This document shows, one piece after another, positions 1 to 6,066 of a DNA stretch of 8,528 nucleotides. This stretch comes from Gulosibacter sediminis (GTDB lineage: Bacteria; Actinomycetota; Actinomycetes; Actinomycetales; Microbacteriaceae), in contig NZ_JACXJG010000018.1 in NCBI RefSeq assembly GCF_014904065.1, positions 55,531 to 64,058 of the forward strand. Direction: 5' to 3'. Under the pieces are notes generated by a model, which did no database searches, was not told the DNA's origin, and worked only from the letters and a program-made list of their open reading frames with translations. Positions within the stretch are counted from its first letter, which is position 1, and each line of letters starts with the position of its first letter. Made by a program: the position numbers and the translations under genes.

Positions 1-57
1 GCCGAGGAAGCCGAGCGGCGCCTACGCGCCTGGTGGAGCGAGCGAGAGGCCGAGTAA
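1..57 (+). CDS. C-terminal tail of an unidentified upstream gene (partial)
   Basis: Frame 1 is open from the window edge and ends in TAA at 55-57. The 18 visible residues are charged and rich in Glu and Arg, with a Trp pair ([18 protein letters not shown]). The stop shares its last A with the ATG of the following permease (TAATG), a junction typical of translationally coupled genes in one operon, so this is probably the gene preceding the permeases in the same transport or sugar-use operon. Eighteen residues are too few to assign a family. The tail also carries the Shine-Dalgarno-like GAGAGG for the next gene at 44-49. Confidence 0.55.
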   Translation, partial: AEEAERRLRAWWSEREAE

Positions 58-950
58 TGACGACGGCAAAGACGCACGTTCGCCGCGGCCTCGCCGTGCG
101 CGAGGCCGTCACGGCATACGGACTGCTCACGCCCGCGCTGCTCGGCGTGCTCGCGTTCTTAATCGTGCCGATCATCATGCTCGTCGTGCTCTCGTTCGCC
201 GACTGGAACGTGCTCTCGCCGATCGAGTTCGTCGGGTTCAAGAACTGGGAGTGGGCGCTGTCGAGCGGCGTCATGTGGCACAGCTTCGGCGTCACGGCCC
301 TGTTCGTCGTGCTCGTCGTGCCGGTGCAGCTCGCGGCTGGACTGCTGCTTGCCGTGCTGCTAGTGCGCAACCTGCCCGGCTCGGCCGTGCTGCGCACGCT
401 GCTCGTGCTGCCGTGGGTGAGCGCGCCCGTCGTGCTCGGCATCGTCTGGCGCTGGCTGCTGCAGTATGGCGGCGTGGCCGACGACCTCCTCGGCGGGAAC
501 CTCGGCCTGCTCACCGACGAGCGCTTCGCCCTGCCGACCGTCGCCTTCGTGCAGGCGTGGACGCAGATCGGCTACGTCTCACTCTTCTTCATGTCGGGCC
601 TGAGCAACATCCCAAACGAGATCCTCGAGGCCGCGCGCATCGACGGCGCGAGCGAGTGGCGCATCTTCTGGCGCATCAAGTTTCCGCTGCTCACCCCGAC
701 GACGTTCTTCGTGCTCGTCACGGGCGTCATCGCCGCGTTCCAGACCTTCGACCTCGTCTACACGCTCTCACCGAACGGCGGGCCGGGCGGCAGCACCGAC
801 CTCATCGCGGCGCGCATCTACCAGCAGGCCGTGCCGCTCTCGAATGTGGGGCAGGCTTCGGTGCTCGCGCTCATTCTCTTCGCGCTGCTCGTGGTCGTGA
901 CGCTGATTCAGAACGCCTACTTCTCGCGAAAGACGAACTATGAGCGCTGA
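57..950 (+). CDS. Carbohydrate ABC transporter permease, MalF type (CUT1)
   Basis: Inner-membrane permease subunit of a binding-protein-dependent sugar importer. The 297-residue product has about six hydrophobic segments (roughly residues 22-46, 78-102, 113-135, 160-182, 213-235 and 266-288). It carries the EAA loop that docks on the ATPase, with E188, A192-A193, D196 and G197 in [12 protein letters not shown]. The [17 protein letters not shown] stretch near 231-247 is typical of the MalF/UgpA branch of the BPD_transp_1 family. I chose ATG at 57 over a GTG at 33 because it has GAGAGG 7 bases upstream, overlaps the preceding stop by one base, and starts the protein at the usual point before the first membrane helix. 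It overlaps the MalG-type permease by 11 bases, so the two are surely co-translated. The substrate cannot be read from the permease. Confidence 0.95.
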   Translation: MTTAKTHVRRGLAVREAVTAYGLLTPALLGVLAFLIVPIIMLVVLSFADWNVLSPIEFVGFKNWEWALSSGVMWHSFGVTALFVVLVVPVQLAAGLLLAVLLVRNLPGSAVLRTLLVLPWVSAPVVLGIVWRWLLQYGGVADDLLGGNLGLLTDERFALPTVAFVQAWTQIGYVSLFFMSGLSNIPNEILEAARIDGASEWRIFWRIKFPLLTPTTFFVLVTGVIAAFQTFDLVYTLSPNGGPGGSTDLIAARIYQQAVPLSNVGQASVLALILFALLVVVTLIQNAYFSRKTNYER

Positions 951-1794
951 GGCGAAGCCGGTCGGGTCGAACCGCGGCGTGCGCGTACTCGGCGCCGTCG
1001 GCACCTACGTCGTGCTCATCGGCGCAGCGCTGCTCACGCTCACGCCGTTCCTGCTCGCGATCATGGCCGCGTTCATGGAGCCGCGCCAGCTCGCCTCGCA
1101 GGGCGTGAGTCTGCCGATGCCGCCGACGCTCGAGAACTTCACGACGCTCGGCGAACGGCGCGTCGACTTCGGCGAGGCCGCGCTCGTGACCGTCGGCGTT
1201 GTGCTGCTCGTCACCGCGGGGCAGCTGCTGTTCTCGGTGATGGCCGCGTTTGCGTTCGCGCGCCTGCGCTTCCCCGGCCGCAACCTGCTGTTCTGGGTGT
1301 TCCTCGCAACACTCATGGTGCCGCAGGTCGTCACCGTGATTCCCCTCTACTTCATGATGAGCGAGGCCGGCTTCGGCGGCGAGTTCCTCGGCCTCGTGCT
1401 GCCGTTCATGTTCGGCTCGCCGTACGCGGTGTTCCTGTTGCGCGAGCAGTTCCGGCAAATCCCGCAGGAGCTCATCGACGCGATGCGGATGGACGGCGCG
1501 GGCACCTGGAGCATCCTCTTTGGTCTCGTCGTGCCGCTGTCGCGCTCGACGATCGTGACGCTGCTGCTCATCACCGTGGTGTCGCACTGGAACAACTTCA
1601 TGTGGCCGCTCATGATCGGCCAGAACCGCATCCACGTGCTCACGACCGCGACGGCGTCGCTGCAGGAGCAGTACTCGAACAACATCACGCTCGTGATGGC
1701 GGCATCGGTGCTCGCGATGCTGCCGCTCATCGTGCTGTTCGTCATCTTTCAGAAGCAGATCGTGCGGTCGATCCGCATCTCCAGCTTCCGCTAG
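940..1794 (+). CDS. Carbohydrate ABC transporter permease, MalG type (CUT1)
   Basis: Second membrane subunit of the same importer, forming a heterodimeric pore with the MalF-type protein. It has 284 residues, a normal length for the family, with membrane segments near 17-43, 80-108, 114-140, 149-168, 200-215 and 245-272. The EAA loop is [12 protein letters not shown], with E177, D185 and G186. The [10 protein letters not shown] stretch at 217-226 is a hallmark of MalG/UgpE-type permeases. The ATG at 940 lies inside the end of the previous gene (11-base overlap) with GAAAG at 928-932 as ribosome binding site. No ATPase gene follows. CUT1 importers of actinobacteria commonly share a single MsiK-type ATPase encoded elsewhere, which would explain this. 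Confidence 0.95.
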   Translation: MSAEAKPVGSNRGVRVLGAVGTYVVLIGAALLTLTPFLLAIMAAFMEPRQLASQGVSLPMPPTLENFTTLGERRVDFGEAALVTVGVVLLVTAGQLLFSVMAAFAFARLRFPGRNLLFWVFLATLMVPQVVTVIPLYFMMSEAGFGGEFLGLVLPFMFGSPYAVFLLREQFRQIPQELIDAMRMDGAGTWSILFGLVVPLSRSTIVTLLLITVVSHWNNFMWPLMIGQNRIHVLTTATASLQEQYSNNITLVMAASVLAMLPLIVLFVIFQKQIVRSIRISSFR

Positions 1795-1888
1795 CGCCGC
1801 GCGGCTCGTCGCGCAGCAGGGCCGGGCGGCGGCGTCACGCTTCGTCACCAGTTACGTGAGAACGCACACAACCCGCGGTCGCGCGCGG

Positions 1889-1911
1889 ATTCTTGCAAGA
1901 ATGGTCAAGAA
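1889..1911 (+). promoter_or_regulatory. Candidate operator: 14-base palindrome plus a direct repeat before the binding-protein gene
   Basis: Positions 1889-1902 read ATTCTTGCAAGAAT, a perfect palindrome with centre TTGCAA. Its CAAGAA half (1896-1901) recurs at 1906-1911, exactly 10 bases on, about one helical turn. It lies in the 167-base gap between the MalG-type permease and the solute-binding protein, 60 bases before the latter's start. Symmetric sites of this size next to sugar importers are usually operators of LacI-family repressors, and CTTGCA-type sites are reported for maltose regulators of Streptomyces (from memory). I found no convincing -35/-10 pair beside it. The operator role is an inference from position and symmetry. 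Confidence 0.5.
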
Positions 1912-1961
1912 GTATGCGCCGTAATGGATCGGCGCGGCTCGATTTTTGGGAGACGAGAATC

Positions 1962-3284
1962 ATGACCTATCGCCGGATTCTGGCCGGTGCGGCCGCCGTG
2001 CTCACGGGAGTGGCGCTGGCTGGCTGCAGCTCGGCCGACGCGGGGAGTGACGGCGACGTCACGCTCACGCTGCGCCTGTGGGACGAAAACGTTGCGACCT
2101 CCTATGAGGGCTCGATCGAAGCGTTCGAGGCCGCCAACCCGGGCATCAAGGTTGAACTCAACGTGGTGCCGTGGGACAACTACTTCAACACCCTGCGCAA
2201 CGAGGTCGGCGGCGGCGCTGGCGACGACCTGTTCTGGATCAACGGCGCGAGCGTCGGCGACTACATCGACAACGGCAACCTCGTGAACATCACCGAGACC
2301 CTCGGTGCAGACGCGATCTCGGGCTGGGAAGAGTCGGTCGTCGAGCAGTACTCGACAGACGGCCAGCTCTGGGGCGTGCCCCAACTCACCGACGGCGGCT
2401 CGGCGTTCTACGTGAACGAAGACCTCCTCGATGAGGCCGGTGTCACGGCGCAGGAGCTCTCCAACGCGACCTGGAGCCCGAACGCCGACGACGACACCCT
2501 GCTGCCGCTGCTGCAGAAGCTGACCATCGACAAGAACGGCAACAACGCCGCCTCGGCCGACTTCGACCCCGACAACGTGGCCACCTACGGCCTCAACGCC
2601 GCGGCCGAGCTCCAGAACATCCAGCTCAACTTCATCTACTCGAACGGCGGCACGTACCAGGACGACGAGGGCAACCTCACGTTCACGAACGAGAAGACGG
2701 TCGAGGCCTACCAGTACCTCGTTGACCTCATCAACGAGTACCACGTGGCCCCGCCCGCCGAAGCGACGAACGGTAACGGCGACTACACGCGTGACGAGTT
2801 CCTCCAGGGCAACATCGCCGTGTTCGAGTCGGGCACCTACAACCTGGCGAACGTGCAGAGCGGCGCCGAGTTTAACTGGTCGCTCACCGAGATCGCCGCT
2901 GGTCCCGACGGGAAGCGCACGACCTCCCCGGGCATCATCGTCGCGGGCAACGCGAACTCGGAACACCCCGAAGAGCAGCAGGTACTGCTCGAGTGGCTCG
3001 GCTCAGCCGAGGGCGCGGAGTACATCGGGGCCGAGGGTGCCGCGGTGCCCGCGGTGACCGATGCGCGCGCCGCCTACGACGAGTACTGGGCCGGCCAGGA
3101 CGTCGACACGACGCCCTTCTTCAGCGTGCTCGAGGGCACCGAGCCCGGTCAGCCCGTGATCGGCGCGAACTTCAACGCGCAGGCCGAGGCCTTCACGCCC
3201 ATCCTCAACGACGTCTTCACTGGCGCGACGCCGGTCGAGGAGGGCCTGCAGCAGGCCGAGGATGCCGCGAACGCGGTGTCGTAG
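1962..3284 (+). CDS. Sugar ABC transporter solute-binding lipoprotein (SBP family 1)
   Basis: Extracytoplasmic receptor of the importer, lipid-anchored to the outer face of the membrane. The 440-residue product starts with two arginines and a hydrophobic stretch followed by the lipobox LAGC (residues 19-22), so C22 is the predicted lipidated residue. The mature part begins with the usual SBP_bac_1 pattern (LTLRLWDENVATSYEGSIEA, then a conserved NPGIKVELN-like strand). It continues with a WGVPQLTDGGSAFYVNEDLL hinge region and a late GNIAVFESGTYN segment that commonly lines the sugar site. ATG 1962 is preferred over upstream in-frame starts because GGGAGA lies 8 bases before it and the signal peptide begins there. 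It is placed after both permeases, whereas the receptor gene usually comes first, and a 167-base gap with a candidate operator suggests it may also be transcribed separately. The ligand is unknown. Confidence 0.95.
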   Translation: MTYRRILAGAAAVLTGVALAGCSSADAGSDGDVTLTLRLWDENVATSYEGSIEAFEAANPGIKVELNVVPWDNYFNTLRNEVGGGAGDDLFWINGASVGDYIDNGNLVNITETLGADAISGWEESVVEQYSTDGQLWGVPQLTDGGSAFYVNEDLLDEAGVTAQELSNATWSPNADDDTLLPLLQKLTIDKNGNNAASADFDPDNVATYGLNAAAELQNIQLNFIYSNGGTYQDDEGNLTFTNEKTVEAYQYLVDLINEYHVAPPAEATNGNGDYTRDEFLQGNIAVFESGTYNLANVQSGAEFNWSLTEIAAGPDGKRTTSPGIIVAGNANSEHPEEQQVLLEWLGSAEGAEYIGAEGAAVPAVTDARAAYDEYWAGQDVDTTPFFSVLEGTEPGQPVIGANFNAQAEAFTPILNDVFTGATPVEEGLQQAEDAANAVS

Positions 3285-3299
3285 CTCCACGCAATAACA

Positions 3300-3339
3300 A
3301 CGGCGGGCGGGTGACCATTTCTGGTCACCCGCCCGCCGT
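3300..3339. terminator. Bidirectional hairpin terminator between convergent genes
   Basis: An 18-bp perfect inverted repeat (3300-3317 with 3322-3339) closes on a TTTC loop and lies 15 bases after the binding-protein stop and 8 bases before the stop of the convergent DUF4190-like gene. The plus strand is followed by GTTTGCGTT, and the minus strand by TTGTTATTG, so both transcripts meet a moderately U-rich tail. This is the expected arrangement for one terminator serving both genes. Confidence 0.85.
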
Positions 3340-3347
3340 CGTTTGCG

Positions 3348-3761
3348 TTAAAGGCCGAGCGAGCTGTCGTAGCTGATCACCTGGTCGAAGACGAACCACG
3401 CGCCGGTGAAGATCGGCAGGATCAGGCAGAAAATGAACCCGACGCCACCAAGAATGAGCCCCGCGATCGCGAGGCCGCGATTGCCCCGGTAGCGCTGCGC
3501 CGCGACGCCAGCGATGCCGAAGCCCACCGCGGCGAGCGCCGGGAGCATCCCGAACCAACCGAGGAATGGCACCCAGCTCACCCCGATGGCGATGATGCCG
3601 CAGATGAGCGCGACGAGGCCCATCACATTGAACTCTCCCGTCGGCTGCGGCGGCAGCGGCCCGGATGCAGAGGCTGGGTACGGCTGCTGGTACGGCTGCT
3701 GGGGTGGTTGCTGCGCGAAGGGGTTCGGCTGCTCGTACGGGTTTTCCGGGGGATTCGTCAT
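3348..3761 (-). CDS. Small DUF4190-like membrane protein with Pro/Gln-rich N-terminus
   Basis: A 137-residue protein of unknown function. Residues 1-40 are a disordered, Pro/Gln/Tyr-rich cytoplasmic-type tail with several PYQQP-like units. Residues 44-121 contain hydrophobic segments (about 46-66, 67-88 and 96-121) joined by a basic loop (AQRYRGNRG). The sequence GLAIAGLILGGVGF at 96-109 closely resembles the repeated glycine-rich helix motif of DUF4190 proteins, which are common in actinobacteria and often carry such proline-rich tails. The ATG at 3761 has AGGAG 9 bases upstream on its own strand (3771-3775). It converges on the sugar transporter operon and diverges from rpsF. The family assignment is by motif recognition; no biochemical role can be stated. 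Confidence 0.8.
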   Translation of the reverse strand: MTNPPENPYEQPNPFAQQPPQQPYQQPYPASASGPLPPQPTGEFNVMGLVALICGIIAIGVSWVPFLGWFGMLPALAAVGFGIAGVAAQRYRGNRGLAIAGLILGGVGFIFCLILPIFTGAWFVFDQVISYDSSLGL

Positions 3762-3872
3762 GCTCGATCTCTCCTACGCTCGCGGTGTCGCCTCCATGCT
3801 GACAGAACCGGGCTGATGCGGCATCGCGCGCGCGAGTGAATCCGGCACTGGCGCGGTGGCCCCGAGTGCGCA

Positions 3873-3878
3873 TAAGAT
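3873..3878 (+). promoter_or_regulatory. Candidate -10 element of the rpsF operon promoter
   Basis: TAAGAT at 3873-3878 fits the actinobacterial housekeeping pattern TAnnnT and lies in the divergent gap between the DUF4190-like gene and rpsF. It would start transcription around 3884-3886, right at the first leader hairpin. The region expected to hold the -35 (about 3848-3855) has only a poor match (CTGGCG), which is common in high-GC actinobacteria. No better hexamer was seen between here and the rpsF start. Confidence 0.5.
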
Positions 3879-3885
3879 ATGGAGG

Positions 3886-3996
3886 TTGCGTGGCCGAATC
3901 CACTGGCCGCAATTCACAGTGCCGGGCAACCGGCACGATGCAGAACCCTCCTGCTGCAGACCGTCTGCAGCCGTTCGAGACCAAAGGAGGTGGGTT
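3886..3996 (+). promoter_or_regulatory. Structured rpsF mRNA leader, candidate S6:S18 autoregulatory element
   Basis: Three hairpins follow one another. The first pairs TTGCG+GCC (3886-3895, TG bulge) with GGC+CGCAA (3905-3912). The second is a perfect 7-bp stem GTGCCGG/CCGGCAC (3919-3936) with a GCAA tetraloop. The third is GCTGCAGA/TCTGCAGC (3953-3971) with loop CCG. CCTCCT at 3947-3952 is fully complementary to AGGAGG of the rpsF ribosome binding site (3985-3990), so an outer stem can close around the third hairpin. That leaves a 3' bulge beginning with CCG if C3971 is unpaired. The published S6:S18 leader motif (from memory) consists of a bulge with a conserved CCG flanked by a stem and a hairpin. 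Pairings are read directly; the regulatory role is inference. Confidence 0.55.
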
Positions 3997-4000
3997 AATC

Positions 4001-4342
4001 GTGCATCAGTATGAACTCATGGTGATCATTTCGCCAGAAATCGACGAGCGCACCGTCGCCACCAGCCTCGACAAGTTCCTCGCAGTCATCACCAAGGACG
4101 GCGGAACCATCGAGAACACCGACATCTGGGGCAAGCGCAAGCTCGCATACGAGATCGAGAAGAAGTCGGAAGGCATTTACGCCGTCGTGAACTTCACCGC
4201 GACCTCGGCAACCGCACAGGAGCTCGACCGCCAGCTGCGCCTTTCCGAGGCCGTGCTGCGCACCAAGGTCCTGCGCGCGGACGAGGCATCGTTCCGTCTC
4301 AGCAACGCGAAGTCGGAAGACGACGCGGCCGAGGCCAAGTAA
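4001..4342 (+). CDS. rpsF: 30S ribosomal protein S6
   Basis: S6 binds S18 and sits on the platform of the small ribosomal subunit. The 113-residue product opens with (V/M)[16 protein letters not shown], the standard first strand of the S6 ferredoxin-like fold. It continues with [19 protein letters not shown] and EGIYAVVNF, both family hallmarks, and a conserved [14 protein letters not shown] near residues 80-95. The tail after about residue 100 is short, polar and acidic, as in many actinobacterial S6 proteins. GTG 4001 is chosen because AAGGAGGT (3984-3991) lies 9 bases upstream and family homology begins there. An in-frame GTG at 3890, 4 bases after GGAGG, would add 37 residues with no S6 resemblance and is rejected. 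It is the first gene of rpsF-ssb-rpsR-rplI, and translation may be controlled by the leader. Confidence 0.97.
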   Translation: MHQYELMVIISPEIDERTVATSLDKFLAVITKDGGTIENTDIWGKRKLAYEIEKKSEGIYAVVNFTATSATAQELDRQLRLSEAVLRTKVLRADEASFRLSNAKSEDDAAEAK

Positions 4343-4412
4343 GTCACACAAGTCAAACCCCAACACCGCACACGTAACGTAGCGAATCACCGGGACAAGT
4401 AGGGAGCGCGAA

Positions 4413-4976
4413 ATGGCAGGCGACACGATCATTACCGTGGTGGGCAACCTCACCGCCGACCCCGAACTGCGCTACACCCCCCAGGGTGTGGCCGTAGCGA
4501 ACTTCACCATCGCATCGACACCGCGCACGTTCGACCGTCAGTCGAACGAGTGGAAGGACGGCGAGGCGCTGTTCCTGCGAGCATCCGTGTGGCGCGACTA
4601 CGCCGAGCACGTTGCCTCGAGCCTCACCAAGGGCCAGCGCGTCATTGCGCAGGGCAGGCTGAAGCAGCGTTCGTACGAAACCCGCGAGGGCGAGAAGCGA
4701 ACGACTGTTGAGCTCGAGATTGACGAGATCGGCCCGTCGCTGCGGTACGCGACCGCTCAGGTGCAGCGCACCTCGGGTGGTCAGGGCGGCCAGGGCGGCA
4801 ACTTCGGTGGCGGACAGCAGCGTTCTGTGCAGCAGAACGAGCGTCCGCAGGCCGAGCAGCCCTGGGGCAACAGCGCACCCCGTCAGCAACCGCAGCAGGA
4901 CTACTCGTCCAGCGGCTCGGGTGGCTGGGCAACGCCGGGCGCCGGTGGTGGGTACGACGAAGAGCCGCCGTTCTAA
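4413..4976 (+). CDS. ssb: Single-stranded DNA-binding protein
   Basis: Essential SSB that coats single-stranded DNA in replication, repair and recombination. The 187-residue product has an N-terminal OB fold (about residues 1-112) beginning [20 protein letters not shown], with the conserved VANFTIAS and [20 protein letters not shown] segments. A Gly/Gln-rich disordered linker (about 118-175) follows. The protein ends in the acidic tip DEEPPF, the docking peptide for SSB-interacting proteins. The length and the glycine-rich linker match the main actinobacterial SSB. ATG 4413 has AGGGAG at 4401-4406, 6 bases upstream. It lies 70 bases after rpsF and 56 bases before rpsR, the standard position between the S6 and S18 genes. 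Confidence 0.98.
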   Translation: MAGDTIITVVGNLTADPELRYTPQGVAVANFTIASTPRTFDRQSNEWKDGEALFLRASVWRDYAEHVASSLTKGQRVIAQGRLKQRSYETREGEKRTTVELEIDEIGPSLRYATAQVQRTSGGQGGQGGNFGGGQQRSVQQNERPQAEQPWGNSAPRQQPQQDYSSSGSGGWATPGAGGGYDEEPPF

Positions 4977-5032
4977 ACCGGCAGCTCTCACCGCACATCA
5001 CTTTTTCGTAGATTTCAGAAAGAGCATTTCTC

Positions 5033-5290
5033 ATGGCTGGAAAGTCGAGCGGCAACCGCCGCAACGCTCACCGGGGCAAGGGTAAGCCTGTCGCTCCGGC
5101 GAAGAGCATCAAGGTCGGCGTCATTGACTACAAGGACGTCAACACTCTCCGCAAGTTCATCTCAGAGCGTGGAAAGATCCGCGCCCGTCGTATCACCGGT
5201 GTTTCGGTGCAGGAGCAGCGCCTCATCGCTCGCGCGGTGAAGAACGCCCGCGAGATGGCGCTCCTGCCCTACGCAGGCTCGGGCCGCTAA
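5033..5290 (+). CDS. rpsR: 30S ribosomal protein S18, cysteine-free (zinc-independent) form
   Basis: S18 pairs with S6 on the 30S platform. The 85-residue product has a basic N-terminus and the conserved block [20 protein letters not shown] followed by [25 protein letters not shown], ending in LLPYAGSGR. In many bacteria, a CxxC pair lies just before the IDYKD block and binds zinc (for example CVFC in mycobacterial RpsR1, from memory). Here that place reads [11 protein letters not shown] and the whole protein has no cysteine, so it is the zinc-independent form even though it sits at the primary locus with rpsF, ssb and rplI. ATG 5033 is preceded by AGAAAGAG (5017-5024), a moderate ribosome binding site, and rplI follows 11 bases after the stop. 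Confidence 0.98.
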   Translation: MAGKSSGNRRNAHRGKGKPVAPAKSIKVGVIDYKDVNTLRKFISERGKIRARRITGVSVQEQRLIARAVKNAREMALLPYAGSGR

Positions 5291-5301
5291 GGAGTTCACG
5301 C

Positions 5302-5754
5302 ATGGCTAAGGTAATTCTCACGCAGGAAGTCACCGGGCTCGGCTCGGCTGGCGATGTCGTCGAGGTGAAGAACGGCTTTGCCCGTAACTACCTCGTTCCC
5401 AAGGGCTACGCCGTCAACTGGACTCGCGGTGGCGAGTCGCAGGTCGAGCAGATCCAGAAGGCGCGCGAGACCCGCGCGATCAAGTCGGTCGAGGAGGCCC
5501 AGGCGCTCAAGCAGAGCCTCGAGGCCGCCCTCATTCGCGTACACGTGAAGTCGGGCGCCGAAGGCCGCCTGTTCGGCTCGGTGCGCACCGCCGACGTCGC
5601 CGACGCGGTCGAGGCCCAGGGGCTCGGCTCGATCGACAAGCGCAAGGTCGTCTTCCCGACGCAGATCAAGCAGGTCGGCACCCATGAGGCCCTCGTTCGT
5701 CTCCACGACGACGTGACGGCAACCCTCAAGGTGCAGGTCATCGCTGCCCGCTAG
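5302..5754 (+). CDS. rplI: 50S ribosomal protein L9
   Basis: L9 is an elongated protein at the base of the L1 stalk of the large subunit that helps maintain reading frame. The 150-residue product shows the N-terminal globular domain [20 protein letters not shown] and [17 protein letters not shown] (residues about 1-40). A charged connecting helix (about 45-80) follows, and then the C-terminal domain with [16 protein letters not shown] and the closing [14 protein letters not shown] strand. The length is typical. AAGGAG overlaps the rpsR stop region (5289-5294), 7 bases before ATG 5302, so the genes are tightly coupled. A strong hairpin follows the stop, making this the last gene of the operon. 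Confidence 0.98.
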   Translation: MAKVILTQEVTGLGSAGDVVEVKNGFARNYLVPKGYAVNWTRGGESQVEQIQKARETRAIKSVEEAQALKQSLEAALIRVHVKSGAEGRLFGSVRTADVADAVEAQGLGSIDKRKVVFPTQIKQVGTHEALVRLHDDVTATLKVQVIAAR

Positions 5755-5767
5755 GGCACCCACGCAC

Positions 5768-5818
5768 AAGACGCCGTGTCACCAGGGTGGTTTTCCACCC
5801 GGTGGCGCGGCGTTTTGT
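5768..5818 (+). terminator. Rho-independent terminator after rplI
   Basis: A long hairpin: ACGCCGTGTCACC, a bulged A, then GGGTGG (5771-5790) pairs with CCACCC-GGTG-GCG-CGGCGT (5795-5813) around a TTTT loop, with two G:U pairs in the middle. It ends in TTTTGT, and the A-rich 5' flank (AAG) can extend the stem into the U tract. It lies 14 bases after the rplI stop and closes the rpsF operon, so dnaB is expected to have its own promoter. Confidence 0.85.
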
Positions 5819-5980
5819 CGTGCGAACGACGGCCGTTCACGGGCGTTGCCCACACCACACCTGTGGATACTTTTGCAAGTCGACAACCTTCAAGCTGTGG
5901 TTTAGATGGCTTGTTATCCACCGGGTGTGAACGAACAAAACACCAGATCAGCGTCGTAATCACGAAACTCTCCACCCGAG

Positions 5981-5999
5981 TTCTCCACAGTTATCCACA
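5981..5999 (+). promoter_or_regulatory. Tandem DnaA-box pair (10-base period)
   Basis: TTCTCCACA (5981-5989, one mismatch) is followed after one G by the perfect box TTATCCACA (5991-5999). The two are in the same orientation and start 10 bases apart, one turn of the helix, a spacing that would place two DnaA monomers on the same DNA face for cooperative binding. This is the densest part of the cluster. Confidence 0.7.
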
Positions 6000-6046
6000 C
6001 TGTCGTGCACATTCGCACGGCGCGTCGTCCACCAACGCTCCACAAG

Positions 6047-6055
6047 TTATCCACA
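6047..6055 (+). promoter_or_regulatory. Perfect DnaA box nearest dnaB
   Basis: TTATCCACA, exact consensus, same orientation as the pair at 5981-5999 and 56 bases downstream of the first perfect copy. It is directly preceded by the weak half-match CTCCACA (6038-6044). It lies about 40 bases before the candidate dnaB -10 element, a position from which bound DnaA could repress or modulate initiation. Confidence 0.7.
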
Positions 6056-6066
6056 GGCAGCTTGGT

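Larger units (their letters stand above)
5862..6055. promoter_or_regulatory. Cluster of DnaA boxes between rplI and dnaB
   Basis: Against the consensus TTATCCACA, perfect copies lie at 5991-5999 and 6047-6055 (both plus). One-mismatch copies are TTATCCACC at 5914-5922 (plus), TTCTCCACA at 5981-5989 (plus) and GTATCCACA at 5862-5870 (minus). Weaker two-mismatch sites are 5896-5904 (minus) and TCGTCCACC at 6025-6033 (plus, relative to TTGTCCACA). Six- or seven-of-nine matches occur at 5968-5976, 6036-6044 and 6158-6166. Over 5861-5960, 54 of 100 bases are A or T, clearly above the surrounding genes. The match to the box is direct; use by DnaA is inference. The position ahead of the helicase gene suggests DnaA-dependent control of dnaB or a DnaA titration/recharging site. 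An origin is less likely because dnaA and dnaN are not adjacent here. Confidence 0.75.

Noticed and set aside
1796..1805. GCCGCGCGGC palindrome just after the MalG-type permease as terminator or operator
   Set aside because: A 10-base GC-only palindrome is expected by chance in such DNA, leaves no loop for a hairpin and has no U tract.
871..1848. 325-codon open frame on the minus strand opposite the MalG-type permease
   Set aside because: The His/Arg/Glu-rich low-complexity product is typical of an antisense shadow of a membrane protein gene.
1905..2966. 353-codon open frame on the minus strand opposite the binding-protein gene
   Set aside because: The product is a Val/Arg/Gly/Leu-rich shadow; the plus strand encodes a clear lipoprotein receptor.
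3890..4342. Longer rpsF starting at GTG 3890, 4 bases after GGAGG
   Set aside because: It is in frame and open, but the 37 added residues do not resemble S6. The GTG at 4001 has a near-perfect Shine-Dalgarno at good spacing and sits exactly at the conserved N-terminus.
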